Part shown: positions 32,963 through 40,981 of the stretch, piece after piece
Layout of the letters: every line of letters starts with the position of its first letter
Position numbering within the stretch: the first letter of the stretch is position 1
Assembly: GCA_022843265.1 (NCBI GenBank)
Contig: JALHNZ010000007.1
Coordinates: 1 to 64,000 of the forward strand
From: Gemmatimonadaceae bacterium
Lineage (GTDB): Bacteria; Gemmatimonadota; Gemmatimonadetes; Gemmatimonadales; Gemmatimonadaceae
DNA: 64,000 nucleotides
Direction of reading: 5' to 3'
Notes under the pieces: model-generated
What the model saw: the letters and a program-made list of their open reading frames with translations, nothing else
What the model was told of the DNA's origin: nothing
Databases searched by the model: none
Program-made: the position numbers and the translations under genes

Positions 32963-33564
32963 TTCCTCGATTGATGATCAAGCGCGCGCCGCGTCATCGC
33001 ACGTCTGCGGGCCGGGGTGAGTCTGTGAAGTGGGGTCGGCTTGCAGCCATCACGCTCGGCGTGATGACGTTCGGGATAGTAGCCGGTGCCGCGTTTGCCG
33101 CACCTGGCGAGCTGTTGCCGGTTGCCCGTGCTGCGGGTGGTGCCATGCTCGATGCCAGCGGACCGGTGCTGAGCAGCCTGCGCACGGCATCAGAGCAGGT
33201 CATGACTACGGCTGCGCAGGGCGCATCGTCCATGCGCTCCGGCAACGTCTCGCCGCGCACGATGGCCATGGTTGTGATCTCCATGCTCGCCGCCCTCTTC
33301 GGCGTGGCCGCACTGCTGCTGTCGTATCGAAGTCGTCGCCAGTCCCCCGCGAGCGCGATGGCGCCTAACCTGTCGGCCAATGTCGCGCCGATCACGAGCA
33401 GCCGTCGCGGGAATCACCCCACGCCCAAACAGGTGCTCACCCTCGCGCAGCAAGGCGCCTCGTTGTCGGACATCGCGCGGCGTACGGGCATGCCGGTAGA
33501 CGCCGTCTCGGTCCTGCTCGCGATCGCCGACCCGGCACGGCAACTACCGCCCACAGCGGCATGA
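32959..33564 (+). CDS. Membrane protein with C-terminal HTH-like tail, swrB position
   Basis: 201 residues, overlapping the fliA stop (ATGA). Two membrane segments (about 26-48 and 102-123) flank a loop of about 50 residues; the tail (about 155-190) reads PKQVLTLAQQGASLSDIARRTGMPVDAVSVLLAIA, a short helix-turn-helix-like motif of the kind that ends DUF2802/DUF6115 (SwrB-type) proteins. In Bacillus subtilis swrB also follows the flagellar sigma gene directly and promotes export activation. Homology is not certain; the call rests on tail motif, membrane anchor and synteny. Confidence 0.6.
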   Translation: MIPRLMIKRAPRHRTSAGRGESVKWGRLAAITLGVMTFGIVAGAAFAAPGELLPVARAAGGAMLDASGPVLSSLRTASEQVMTTAAQGASSMRSGNVSPRTMAMVVISMLAALFGVAALLLSYRSRRQSPASAMAPNLSANVAPITSSRRGNHPTPKQVLTLAQQGASLSDIARRTGMPVDAVSVLLAIADPARQLPPTAA

Positions 33565-33653
33565 TTTGCCGCCTAATGCGTGACTTTTGAGCTAGGCATA
33601 AATTACCCACACGAATACAAGCTGTTTAATTACAACAACTTACGACACAGCAT

Positions 33654-33687
33654 AACGGTCGGGCCAACGTGGCCCGACCGTTGCTTT
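33654..33687 (+). terminator. Intrinsic terminator overlapping the flgF sigma-54 promoter
   Basis: Perfect 12-bp stem AACGGTCGGGCC (33654-33665) / GGCCCGACCGTT (33671-33682), 5-base loop AACGT, followed by GCTTTAT. It lies 90 bases after the previous gene and would end the fliQ-fliA block. The right arm and tail double as the -24/-12 core of the next promoter. Confidence 0.8.
33669..33686 (+). promoter_or_regulatory. Sigma-54 promoter, flgF block
   Basis: TGGCCC-N5-TTGCT with GG at 33671-33672 and GC at 33683-33684, exact spacing and the same -24 and -12 blocks as the flgB element. It is followed by TTTA. The expected start point is near 33695, 60-90 bases before flgF. An AT-rich stretch at about 33582-33650 lies just upstream. 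Confidence 0.78.
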
Positions 33688-33755
33688 ATAGAGGGGCAGA
33701 CGCCAGTACCGTTCGGGATCGTCCACGGATTGTATCGGCCCAACTTGATCTGCCC

Positions 33756-34472
33756 ATGCCCCCAGGACCCGTTCGCATTAACGGAATGACCAGTGCCGCG
33801 GCGTCGCTCGCCATGCTCGAGCGGCGGCAGCAGGTACTGGCCAACAACCTCGCCAATGTGAGTACGGCCGGCTTCAAGCGCGAGCAGGTGTTCGCCCGCT
33901 TGGTCGGTGACGCGGTCTCGGCCACCGATACGCGCGTCGACCTCACGCCGGGCACCGTGGCACAAAGCAACAACCCGCTTGACCTCGCGCTTGAAGGCGA
34001 TGGTTTTTTCGTGGTCCGCACGTCGGAAGGCGAGCGCCATGTTCGGGGCGGCAGCTTTCGCCTGGATCCGGAAGGCCGAGTGGTCGACAACTCGGGCAAC
34101 GCGCTGCAGAGCGACACGGGTGATATCCGCGTGCCGCCCAGCGGCACGGCCAACATTGAAATCGACGCCGCTGGCAAAATCTCGGTTGATGGTCGCGCCA
34201 TGGGGCAGCTGCGTGTTGAGCGCATTGCCGCCGGCGTGAGTCCGCAGCATGAAGGCGGCGTGCGCTTCCTGCCCGATGTATCACGCGCTGATGTACCGCC
34301 CGCCGAACGCCGCGTGAAGCAGGGCTTCATTGAAGAAAGCAATGTCAACCCGATGGATGCCATGACCTCGATGCTGCAGGTCCTGCACCGCTTCGGCGCT
34401 GCACAAAAAACCATCTCCACGCTTGATGCTGTGCGCGGGATTGCCGTGAACGATCTCGGCAAGCCTGTCTAA
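33756..34472 (+). CDS. flgF: Flagellar rod protein FlgF
   Basis: About 238 residues from the ATG at 33756; an ATG at 33786 (228 residues) is equally possible, and neither has a strong ribosome site. The frame from 33669 would include the promoter and is rejected. N-terminal motif RRQQVLANNLANVSTAGFKREQ, core DLALEGDGFFVVRTSEGERHVRGGSF, C-terminus EESNVNPMDAMTSMLQVLHRFGAAQKTISTLDAV. FlgF is a rod subunit; it is distinguished from flgG by position and the slightly atypical N-terminus. Confidence 0.88.
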   Translation: MPPGPVRINGMTSAAASLAMLERRQQVLANNLANVSTAGFKREQVFARLVGDAVSATDTRVDLTPGTVAQSNNPLDLALEGDGFFVVRTSEGERHVRGGSFRLDPEGRVVDNSGNALQSDTGDIRVPPSGTANIEIDAAGKISVDGRAMGQLRVERIAAGVSPQHEGGVRFLPDVSRADVPPAERRVKQGFIEESNVNPMDAMTSMLQVLHRFGAAQKTISTLDAVRGIAVNDLGKPV

Positions 34473-34493
34473 GTCACTTCCACGAGACCTCCC

Positions 34494-35282
34494 ATGGATC
34501 CCGCACTCCGCGCTGCCGCAACTGGCATGATGGCCCAGCAGACTCGTACGCAGGTCATCGCCAACAATCTGGCCAACGTGAACACGCCTGGCTTCAAGAG
34601 AAGCCGCGCTCAGTTTGAAGACCTGCTCTATCAAACCGTGCAGGGCACACAGGTGCTTGGTACCGGTGATGCCTTTACGAATCCTGCCATTCAGGTTGGA
34701 CGCGGCACACGTCTCGCCGCCGTGCAGCGCATGCACATGCAGGGCGCGATCGATCAGACGGGTCGCAACCTCGATGTCGCCATTGAAGGTGATGGCTTTT
34801 TTCAGGTGCAGAAGAACAACGGTGACATCGCGTACACACGCGACGGCAGCTTTGGTATCTCGGATCAGGGTACGCTCGTAACGAGCAGTGGTGAAGGTCT
34901 GATTCCGCCTATCCGCATTCCCGACGACGCGAGCGAAATCACAATTTCGCCAACCGGTATTGTGAGCGTGATTCGCGCCAACGATACGCAGCCAAGTGAA
35001 GTGGGTCGTATTGAACTCGCGCGCTTTGTGAATCCGAGTGGCATGCTGGCACTGGGTCAGAATCTGTATGCGCCAACTGCCGCGAGCGGTACGCCCGCGA
35101 TCGGTTTCCCAAGCGAAGAAGGCATGGGACGTTTGCAGCAGGGCAGTCTTGAAGCATCGAACGTTGAAATCGTGCAGGAAATGGTGGAGATGATCACTGC
35201 CATGCGCGCGTACGAAATCAACTCGAAGGCGATCAAGACGTCGGATGAGATGGGCCAGATCGCCAACAATCTGACACGCTAA
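34494..35282 (+). CDS. flgG: Flagellar distal rod protein FlgG
   Basis: 262 residues, the standard length. N-terminus MDPALRAAATGMMAQQTRTQ and IANNLANVNTPGFKRSRAQFEDLLYQ, core NLDVAIEGDGFFQVQKNNGD, C-terminus LEASNVEIVQEMVEMITAMRAYEINSKAIKTSDEM. FlgG forms the distal rod that crosses the peptidoglycan and the P and L rings. Confidence 0.97.
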   Translation: MDPALRAAATGMMAQQTRTQVIANNLANVNTPGFKRSRAQFEDLLYQTVQGTQVLGTGDAFTNPAIQVGRGTRLAAVQRMHMQGAIDQTGRNLDVAIEGDGFFQVQKNNGDIAYTRDGSFGISDQGTLVTSSGEGLIPPIRIPDDASEITISPTGIVSVIRANDTQPSEVGRIELARFVNPSGMLALGQNLYAPTAASGTPAIGFPSEEGMGRLQQGSLEASNVEIVQEMVEMITAMRAYEINSKAIKTSDEMGQIANNLTR

Positions 35283-35288
35283 CTGCTC

Positions 35289-35825
35289 GTGTCTTCTCTG
35301 CCTCGCCTCGTGATCTTCTTTTTCGCCACCGTGCTGAGCGGGATTGCCGCGACGCTGCTCGCGCCCGCGTTCGCGTCGGCGTACTCGTCGGCGCACGCGC
35401 AGGGCACGGCCACGACGTATGCGCGCGCCATCAGCGCACCGCCGGTGACGTGGTCGCGCGCGGTCGCCACGCGCGCACTCGTGCGCGGCGATACGCTGCG
35501 CGCCGATGACTTTGTGGTCACGGACACGGCGATTCAGGGACGTTTGCCCTTTGGACTCGACACGACCACGCCGCGCGCCGGCTGGCTTGTACAGCGGGCG
35601 GTGTCCGCCGGTGAATGGCTGCGGGCGCCGGCGGTGATTCCGCGTCCAGTCGTGACCGCTGGCCGCCCGGTGTTTGCGCTGTGGAGTGATGGGACCGTAT
35701 CGCTTGCGGTCTCCGCTGTTGCTTTGGGGAATGCGCCCGTTGGTGGCGCCGTCTCCGTTCGCGTTGGTCGCAATCGCCGCTTGTCTGGCATCGCGATCGC
35801 ACCTGACTCTGTTCGCCTTCGCTGA
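35289..35825 (+). CDS. flgA: Flagellar P-ring chaperone FlgA
   Basis: 178 residues from a GTG start, with a signal peptide (about 1-38). The SAF-type domain is visible: AVATRALVRGDTLRADDFVVTD, PRAGWLVQRAVSAGEWLRAPAVIPRPVV, and a C-terminal beta domain. FlgA assists FlgI folding in the periplasm. It lies six bases after flgG. Confidence 0.87.
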   Translation: MSSLPRLVIFFFATVLSGIAATLLAPAFASAYSSAHAQGTATTYARAISAPPVTWSRAVATRALVRGDTLRADDFVVTDTAIQGRLPFGLDTTTPRAGWLVQRAVSAGEWLRAPAVIPRPVVTAGRPVFALWSDGTVSLAVSAVALGNAPVGGAVSVRVGRNRRLSGIAIAPDSVRLR

Positions 35826-35865
35826 GCTAGTTGTGACTCATTAATCATACACCACGACCCGCGAC

Positions 35866-36492
35866 CTGTTGCTCGCCGCGGTGACCGCGGCGTTCGCCGC
35901 GCTGCTGATCGGCGCGCCAACCTTGCGGGCGCAGGCTGCACCACCTGTCGCCGATTCAACAACCGTGGCTGACGCCGCGCCTGCACGCACACCGCGGCAG
36001 TCCTGGGTAGCCGATCGTCGCGCATTTGCGGTTGGTGATGTGATCACCGTACTTATCGACGACTACACGATTTCCACGGCCGTGAAGGACAACATGGCCA
36101 CCGATACGCGACGCCGAAACATGGGCGTATCGATTCGGCTGCCCGCTCAGGGCACCCGGTCTGGCGGCATCGATTCGCGCAACGACTCCGACACCCAGCA
36201 GCGCGGTGCCTTGCGTCGGGAGAATCGTTTTCAGAATGAAATGAGTGTGCGTGTGGTTGCCACGGGCGCCAATGGTCTGCTGCAGGTTCGCGGCAACAAG
36301 AATATTACGGTCGACAAAGCATCGCAGGACGTGATCTTTGAAGGTTGGGTGCGCGCGCAGGATGTGTCACCACAGAATCTGGTGGAATCATACCGCGTCG
36401 CTGACGCCACACTTTCGTACAACTCACCAGGACCGCTCGGCAAAACCAAGTCGGGCCTCTTCACGCGCATCATCGGGATCTTCCTCCCATGA
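35866..36492 (+). CDS. flgH: Flagellar L-ring protein FlgH, without lipobox
   Basis: About 207 residues. The frame opens after a stop at 35842 and offers no ATG; initiation must be at CTG 35866, TTG 35869 or GTG 35881, and no clear ribosome site is seen. The mature domain is standard FlgH (SWVADRRAFAVGDVITVLIDDYTISTAVKDN, QNEMSVRVVATGANGLLQVRGNKNITVDK, PLGKTKSGLFTRIIGIFLP). FlgH is normally an outer-membrane lipoprotein, but this signal region (AALLIGAPTLRAQAA) has no cysteine and looks like a signal peptidase I substrate. See findings. Confidence 0.85.
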   Translation: MLLAAVTAAFAALLIGAPTLRAQAAPPVADSTTVADAAPARTPRQSWVADRRAFAVGDVITVLIDDYTISTAVKDNMATDTRRRNMGVSIRLPAQGTRSGGIDSRNDSDTQQRGALRRENRFQNEMSVRVVATGANGLLQVRGNKNITVDKASQDVIFEGWVRAQDVSPQNLVESYRVADATLSYNSPGPLGKTKSGLFTRIIGIFLP

Positions 36493-37535
36493 TCCGTCTG
36501 CTTCTTGTGTCAGCCGCGCTCACGCTCGCGTTGCCATCGGCGGTTGCCGCACAGGCTGAAGCACGCATTCGCGATCTCACGACCGCTGAAGGTGCGATGC
36601 CGGTCCGGCTGATGGGTTACGGGCTCGTCGTTGGCCTTGATGGTACCGGTGATCGCGCGATCGGCGGTCAGACCGCCGGACAGACCGTGCAGTCCGTCGT
36701 GAACGTGCTGCGCCGTTTTGATATCGAAGTGCCGCCGAATCTGCTGCGAATGCGCAATGTGGCCGCGGTGCTGGTAACGGCCGAAATGTCGCCGTACCTG
36801 CGCGCGGGTGGTCGCTTTGAGATCCAGGTGGCCAGCATGGGCGACGCGCGCTCACTGCGTGGTGGCGTGTTGTACATGACACCACTCGTTGCTGAACCGG
36901 GTGGACCGGCCATGGCAACAGCGCAAGGACCGCTGCTCGTCAGCGAAGGTGGTTCTGCAACACGCTACGCACCAACCATTGAAACATCGGCGCGCATCCC
37001 GAGCGGCGGCATTCTCGAAGCCGATCTACCGCGCCCAACACTCGCCGCTTCAAGTGCTCGTTTGTTTTTGCGCGAACCGGATCTTGGTACGGCCACTCGC
37101 ATTGTGACCGCGATCAACGGTCAGCTGCAAGGTGATGTGGCGGCGATTGAAGACGAAGGGGCGATCAGACTCACGCTGCCCGATGGTGCGGAACGTGCCA
37201 CATCGCTGGCCAGGATTCTTGAACTCGCGGTGCGTCCTGATCTCAAGCCGCGTCTCGTGATTGATGGGAAAGACGGTACGGTGGTCGTTGGCGGTGACAT
37301 CACTGTTGGTCCGGCCACAGTCAGTCACGGTGGTGTGACGCTCTCAATTGGTGATGCACCAGCGGCTGATGAAGCCGGAGCTGCCGCCGGCAGTGTCCGC
37401 CTGGCAATCGGAACACCGGTGCAGAAGGTGGCGAGTGCGCTCCATGCCGTACAGACACCGCCACAGGAAATCGCCGCGATCTTTGCCGCGCTGCGTGATG
37501 TTGGCGCAATCACCGCCGAGATCATCGTTCGATGA
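36489..37535 (+). CDS. flgI: Flagellar P-ring protein FlgI
   Basis: 348 residues with a signal peptide cleaved near AVAAQA. Typical FlgI motifs: ARIRDLTTAEGAMPVRLMGYGLVVGLDGTGD, VNVLRRFDIEVPPNLLRMRNVAAVLVTAEM, and the C-terminal QKVASALHAVQTPPQEIAAIFAALRDVGAITAEIIVR. FlgI builds the periplasmic ring in the peptidoglycan layer. Overlaps flgH and flgJ by 4 bases each. Confidence 0.96.
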   Translation: MIRLLLVSAALTLALPSAVAAQAEARIRDLTTAEGAMPVRLMGYGLVVGLDGTGDRAIGGQTAGQTVQSVVNVLRRFDIEVPPNLLRMRNVAAVLVTAEMSPYLRAGGRFEIQVASMGDARSLRGGVLYMTPLVAEPGGPAMATAQGPLLVSEGGSATRYAPTIETSARIPSGGILEADLPRPTLAASSARLFLREPDLGTATRIVTAINGQLQGDVAAIEDEGAIRLTLPDGAERATSLARILELAVRPDLKPRLVIDGKDGTVVVGGDITVGPATVSHGGVTLSIGDAPAADEAGAAAGSVRLAIGTPVQKVASALHAVQTPPQEIAAIFAALRDVGAITAEIIVR

Positions 37536-37906
37536 TCAATGGCGTCGGAGTCTCACCGATTGCACCGAAGACACCCGCCACGCCTGGCGCAGGTGCACAA
37601 CCGCCACGTGATGCGCGCTTGCAACAGGCCGTGACGCAGCTGGAAGGTGTGTTTGTGCAACAACTGTACAAGGCCATGCGCGAATCCGTTCCGCAGCAGG
37701 AAGGAATCGTTTCAGGTGGGGCCGGAGAAGACATGTTTACCGCGATGATGGATCAGCACCTTGCTGCCGAGACTCCCAAGCATTGGGAGCGCGGTTTATC
37801 GCAGGCGCTGTACCGGCAGCTCAGCCAGCACCTCGTTACGCCGTCCACTAGCGAAACAGCAACCGCTGCGTCGCATCCCGATACCGTAAGCCAGCCAGAC
37901 CTCTGA
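37532..37906 (+). CDS. flgJ: FlgJ, short rod-cap form without hydrolase domain
   Basis: 124 residues. Only the N-terminal rod-binding domain is present (LQQAVTQLEGVFVQQLYKAMRESVPQQEGIVSGGAGEDMFTAMMDQHLA). The C-terminal glucosaminidase or transglycosylase domain of enteric FlgJ is absent, so another peptidoglycan hydrolase must open the wall for the rod. Short FlgJ proteins are common outside the gamma- and betaproteobacteria. Confidence 0.9.
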   Translation: MINGVGVSPIAPKTPATPGAGAQPPRDARLQQAVTQLEGVFVQQLYKAMRESVPQQEGIVSGGAGEDMFTAMMDQHLAAETPKHWERGLSQALYRQLSQHLVTPSTSETATAASHPDTVSQPDL

Positions 37907-38448
37907 TGTCTCCAGCTCTGCTCACCGCCGAACCCGCTTCCATGGCCTACTCGCAGATCGCGCCGGCCATACTCGAGGCCCTGCACGATGCGCTCTCCAC
38001 GGAGCGTCGTCTGCTGGATGATCTTGTCGTGCAAATGCGTCGACAGCGTAGCGCCGTTGGTGCTGACGACATCGACAGCGTCGACGAGAGCGTCTTTGCC
38101 ACGCACCGTATTCTGGCCACGCTTGGCCAGGCGCGTCAGCGTCGTCGTCAGCTCAATGAGTTGCTCGGTGGCACCGCCGATATGCCGTTGCGTGATCTCG
38201 AAGCACGCCTCGGGTCGCAGGTTGACGATCGCCTGCGCGACGCGCGCGTGCGATTGCAGGCCGCCGCCGATACGCTCTCTCGCGAAGTCGGGATGAATCG
38301 AAAGCTGCTCCGGGAAGCACTGGCGCAGAACACGCAGCAGGTGCGCGTATTGTCAGGCGAACCGTCTACGCCCGCCACGTACGCAGCAGAAGGCGGTGCG
38401 CCGACCACGTCGCAGCCGCGCGGACTCGTCGTTAACCGAACGGTCTAA
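37906..38448 (+). CDS. flgN: FlgN-like export chaperone
   Basis: 180 residues, strongly helical (about 20-150), with the FlgN pattern of an N-terminal helix (LHDALSTERRLLDDLVVQMRRQRSAV) and a long second helical region; the last 30 residues look disordered. Position directly before flgK fits FlgN, which escorts FlgK and FlgL to the export gate. Sequence similarity in this family is weak, so position carries much of the weight. Confidence 0.78.
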   Translation: MSPALLTAEPASMAYSQIAPAILEALHDALSTERRLLDDLVVQMRRQRSAVGADDIDSVDESVFATHRILATLGQARQRRRQLNELLGGTADMPLRDLEARLGSQVDDRLRDARVRLQAAADTLSREVGMNRKLLREALAQNTQQVRVLSGEPSTPATYAAEGGAPTTSQPRGLVVNRTV

Positions 38449-38451
38449 CCC

Positions 38452-39900
38452 ATGTCTACCGGCCTCTTCAGCATTGCCCGCACGGCGCTGCTGGCACACC
38501 AGACTTCGCTTCAGGTCGTGTCGCACAACGTCGCGAACGCGGAGACGCCGGGCTATTCGCGTCAACGTCCGATGTTGTCCGCCAATACACCGATCCGTAT
38601 GCCGTATGGCAACATCGGAACAGGCGTCGCATTCAATGGCATCGAACGTCAGCGTGACGCACTGCTTGATCAGTCCTTTCGTACGGCCTCAAGCCTGCTT
38701 GGTGAATCCACCACGCGTCGCGACCTGTTATCGCAGGTCGAAGGAATTTTTGGCGAACCGGCCGACGCCGGTATGTCGGCCTCACTCGACCAGTTCTGGG
38801 CGTCGTTCAGCGATCTCGCGACATCACCGGGAAGTCTGAGCGGCAAAGCCGTTGTACAGCAGCGCGGTAAACAACTCGCGCAGCTCTTCAACGACTATGA
38901 CACACGACTGACACAGACTCGCGAACAGGTAACGTCGCGCCTTGACGCGCTCGTGTCGCAGGTCAATCAGTTTGCCGAACAGGTCGCGGAGTTGAACGGC
39001 CGTATCGTGACGGCGGAGGCCACGGGCACGGTGGCGTCCGATCTGCGTGATCAGCGCGATCTGTTGATTGACGACCTGTCACGCATGGTGGGCGCACGCG
39101 CCGAACCGCAGCGGGACGGTTCGATCACCATCGTAATTGCCAACTCCACGCTTGTCGATGGGACGTCGGCGAGTCCGCTCCGGCTGGAAATGGATCCGCC
39201 GGTACCACCGCCAGCGGTGATGCCGTCAGATATTCCGGTGCGGCTGCGCCTGGGCAATAGCGTGGACCGTCTCGCACCACTCGCGGGTGAGCTCAAGGGC
39301 CTCGTCGATGTTGTGAACACCGACGTGCCCACGTTGCGCAGCCGCCTCGACGCGATGGCATCAACGATTGTAAGTGCCGTGAACAGCGCGCACAGTGCTG
39401 GATTTGTATTCAATGGCAACGCCATTCCCGGCACGGCCGCTGGCAACTTCTTCGATCCCGGTACCGTCGGTGATCCGGTGCGTGCCGGTACGATCAAGCT
39501 GTTTGCCGACGTGGCGAACAATCCGGCCAACATTGCGTCATCGGGTAATGCGAACGCACCGCTTGATAACAGTGTCGCGCTCTCACTGAGCGCGCTGCGC
39601 AACAACAGCTCGGCCATTTCGTATACGGGTCCGAACGGCCAGACAGAAAACACGGGCTTCGCCACGTTCTTCCGCACCACGGTGACGCGCCTCGGTCTCG
39701 ATGTGCGCGGCGCAACAGACGATAGCTCAGTGCGCACGATTCTGGTTGACCAGGCGGATTCGCGCCGGCAATCGGTCAGCGGTGTGAGCACCGATGAAGA
39801 ACTCATTCAACTCATGCGCGTGCAGCAATCGTACGTGGCCGCCACCAAATTGGTGAAGACGGCCGACGAAATGCTGCAGACGCTCCTCAGTCTCGTGTGA
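38452..39900 (+). CDS. flgK: Hook-filament junction protein FlgK
   Basis: 482 residues. N-terminus FSIARTALLAHQTSLQVVSHNVANAETPGYSRQRPM, D0/D1 coiled regions, and C-terminus SVSGVSTDEELIQLMRVQQSYVAATKLVKTADEMLQTLLSLV, all typical of FlgK (HAP1). The usual partner flgL does not follow; the next gene is csrA. Confidence 0.96.
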   Translation: MSTGLFSIARTALLAHQTSLQVVSHNVANAETPGYSRQRPMLSANTPIRMPYGNIGTGVAFNGIERQRDALLDQSFRTASSLLGESTTRRDLLSQVEGIFGEPADAGMSASLDQFWASFSDLATSPGSLSGKAVVQQRGKQLAQLFNDYDTRLTQTREQVTSRLDALVSQVNQFAEQVAELNGRIVTAEATGTVASDLRDQRDLLIDDLSRMVGARAEPQRDGSITIVIANSTLVDGTSASPLRLEMDPPVPPPAVMPSDIPVRLRLGNSVDRLAPLAGELKGLVDVVNTDVPTLRSRLDAMASTIVSAVNSAHSAGFVFNGNAIPGTAAGNFFDPGTVGDPVRAGTIKLFADVANNPANIASSGNANAPLDNSVALSLSALRNNSSAISYTGPNGQTENTGFATFFRTTVTRLGLDVRGATDDSSVRTILVDQADSRRQSVSGVSTDEELIQLMRVQQSYVAATKLVKTADEMLQTLLSLV

Positions 39901-39914
39901 CGGAGCGACAATAG

Positions 39915-40190
39915 ATGCTCGTACTTGGCAGAAAAGAAGGCGAATCAATCCTCATTGAGGGCGGCATTCGCATTGTGGTGGTCGCCTGTGACAAGGGCGG
40001 CGTACGCCTTGGCATTGAAGCGCCGGCGGAACTGCGTATTCTGCGCGGTGAAATCGCCCAGTCCGTGGCCACAGAAAATCAGCGTGCGACCGTGCCTGCA
40101 GACAGCGCGTGGCTCGCATCACTGGGCGCGGCGCCACGAAGCGAGAAGGTTACGCGGGCCACGGCAACGTCGCGCGAGGCTGCGCGCTGA
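39915..40190 (+). CDS. csrA: Carbon storage regulator CsrA
   Basis: 91 residues. The core is standard (MLVLGRKEGESILIEGGIRI, VRLGIEAPAELRILRGEI) and the RNA-binding strands are intact. It is longer than the common 60-75 residues because of a 35-residue Ala/Ser/Thr-rich tail. CsrA represses translation of target mRNAs, often flagellin; the partner fliW and flagellin genes are not in the window. It ends the flgF block. Confidence 0.94.
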   Translation: MLVLGRKEGESILIEGGIRIVVVACDKGGVRLGIEAPAELRILRGEIAQSVATENQRATVPADSAWLASLGAAPRSEKVTRATATSREAAR

Positions 40191-40213
40191 TGTCCATGCG
40201 AATCGCCGTCGAT

Positions 40214-40948
40214 TTACCGACCTGCGCGTCGTGCAGCCGGCAGCGTGGGAACGGTGAGCTCACAACCACCGTCGGCGCGCGCCTGGGCACTGCCGAAGGC
40301 CGACTGCAGGTTTCGGTCTGCGGCTCCGGCGTCGAGCGCGGTTCGCAGCGTATCAATGTTGGCCACAACGGCTTCGGGATGCACACTGAAGCAAACCACG
40401 TCGGCGTTTCCATGAACGTGCAGCTGCACACCCAGCATGTGCGGGAACGCCGCGCGCTTCGCCGCACTCAGCGCGAGCAGCAGCGATTGCATGAGCGTGT
40501 GCGGCTCTACCCACACGGGCAGCACGTCGGCATCCGTTCGCACCGCAACCACCACGTCGCGCAAGTCGCAGTGATGGGCGTGCAGCGCGACGGCCTGTTC
40601 CACCACGTCGGCCGCCACAACGGGTTCGAAGGCGGCATCATCGCGGGAAGGCAGCAGCCGCAGCAACTGCAGCAAACCATCCATGCGGTCGGTCTCCTGT
40701 CGCAGCGACTCCGCGGCCTGCTTGCAACTGACGTCCTCGAACTCCAGCATGTACGCGCTCGCCGAGAGGGTCGCGATGCGATTACTCAGTGCATGCGTGA
40801 CACCACGCAACAGCTCGTCGTGCAGATCGAGCCAACGCGATCGCGCGAGCGCCAGTCCGTTCTCGGGACCGGTACTCAGCGCCGGCAGCCCCTCTCCACT
40901 CGCATCACTCGGCGTCTCCCGCACACCGCTCATCTGGCGAACTGCCAT
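40214..40948 (-). CDS. Histidine-kinase-like protein with degenerate ATPase domain
   Basis: 244 residues. A dimerisation helix with the putative phospho-acceptor H52 in LLRGVTHALSNRIATLSASA is followed by a region with the size and spacing of a HATPase domain, but the N-box asparagine is not evident (SLLLALSAAKRAA) and no DxGxG or GxGxG loops are seen. There is no sensor or membrane segment. It may be a phosphotransfer or scaffold protein, as in ChpT-type HisKA/degenerate-ATPase proteins. It is divergent from motA (33 bases between starts) and convergent with csrA. Confidence 0.65.
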   Translation of the reverse strand: MAVRQMSGVRETPSDASGEGLPALSTGPENGLALARSRWLDLHDELLRGVTHALSNRIATLSASAYMLEFEDVSCKQAAESLRQETDRMDGLLQLLRLLPSRDDAAFEPVVAADVVEQAVALHAHHCDLRDVVVAVRTDADVLPVWVEPHTLMQSLLLALSAAKRAAFPHMLGVQLHVHGNADVVCFSVHPEAVVANIDTLRTALDAGAADRNLQSAFGSAQARADGGCELTVPTLPAARRAGR

Positions 40949-40981
40949 GTGTAATCACCACTCAGGCTCAGGTACGACCGC

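Noticed and set aside
33669-33755. Longer flgF start
   Set aside because: It would begin inside the terminator hairpin and sigma-54 promoter; the rod-protein motif begins after 33786.
40109-40954. 281-residue plus-strand frame opposite the kinase-like gene
   Set aside because: It is Arg/His/Gln-rich shadow sequence; the minus strand has the HisKA motif and normal composition.
40900-40981. Sigma-54 or sigma-28 promoter for motA
   Set aside because: No GG-N10-GC with TGC was found in the correct place, and no sigma-28 consensus was seen; the motA promoter stays unassigned.
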